Part shown: positions 6,156 to 6,175 of the stretch, one piece after another
Position numbering within the stretch: position 1 is the stretch's first letter
How the letters are laid out: each line of letters begins with the position of its first letter
Origin: an uncultured Clostridia bacterium
GTDB lineage: Bacteria > Bacillota > Clostridia > Oscillospirales > Acutalibacteraceae
Length of the DNA stretch: 6,175 bases
Direction of reading: 5' to 3'
Assembly (NCBI GenBank): GCA_945224895.1
Contig: CALYNW010000066.1
Span: 1-6,175 of the forward strand
The notes under the pieces: model-generated
The model's database searches: none
Told to the model about the DNA's origin: nothing
Seen by the model: only the letters and a program-made list of their open reading frames with translations
Made by a program: the position numbers and the translations under genes

Positions 6156-6175
6156 TTACTACTGCTTGAAAGGGG

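Overview
This is an AT-rich, densely packed window in which every convincing gene lies on the minus strand. The gene set suggests a low-GC Clostridia-type Firmicute, plausibly of the Oscillospiraceae/Ruminococcaceae kind. The reasons are an ecfA1-ecfA2-ecfT-truA block, strong GGAGG-type Shine-Dalgarno sites, a DUF5711-like membrane protein and a CvpA-family protein. The genus cannot be settled from the sequence alone.

In transcription order (right to left): (1) 6009-6155, a damaged 3' remnant resembling the C-terminus of phosphoglucosamine mutase GlmM, with two stop codons just upstream and the SGTEP phosphate loop not recognisable. (2) 5118-5987, a class I SAM-dependent methyltransferase related to the COG1092/RlmI-RlmK group but without a PUA domain. 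(3-5) 4258-5118, 3388-4257 and 2579-3391, the EcfA1 and EcfA2 ATPases and the EcfT transmembrane protein, which form the energising module of an ECF-type micronutrient transporter. (6) 1848-2582, tRNA pseudouridine synthase TruA. (7) 645-1835, a single-pass membrane protein with a probable beta-propeller-like extracytoplasmic part (DUF5711-like). (8) 32-673, a CvpA-family membrane protein that lacks any ATG at its start.

From the methyltransferase to cvpA the genes overlap or are separated by at most about 12 nt: TAATG, TAAATG, ATGA, ATGA, an SD laid over the truA stop, then an overlap. I see no internal promoter, terminator or intergenic region over 300 bases, so this looks like one translationally coupled operon. 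No substrate-binding S component (EcfS) is encoded here, so the ECF module is presumably a shared (group II) one serving S components elsewhere in the genome. truA beside ecfT is a long-standing Firmicute arrangement and does not imply a shared pathway.

Nothing here is a clearly novel system. The most unusual signals are at the two edges (the degraded glmM tail and a cvpA stop codon followed by family-like in-frame sequence) and in the non-canonical start of cvpA. Damage at both edges also fits error-rich contig ends, and that explanation should be excluded first.
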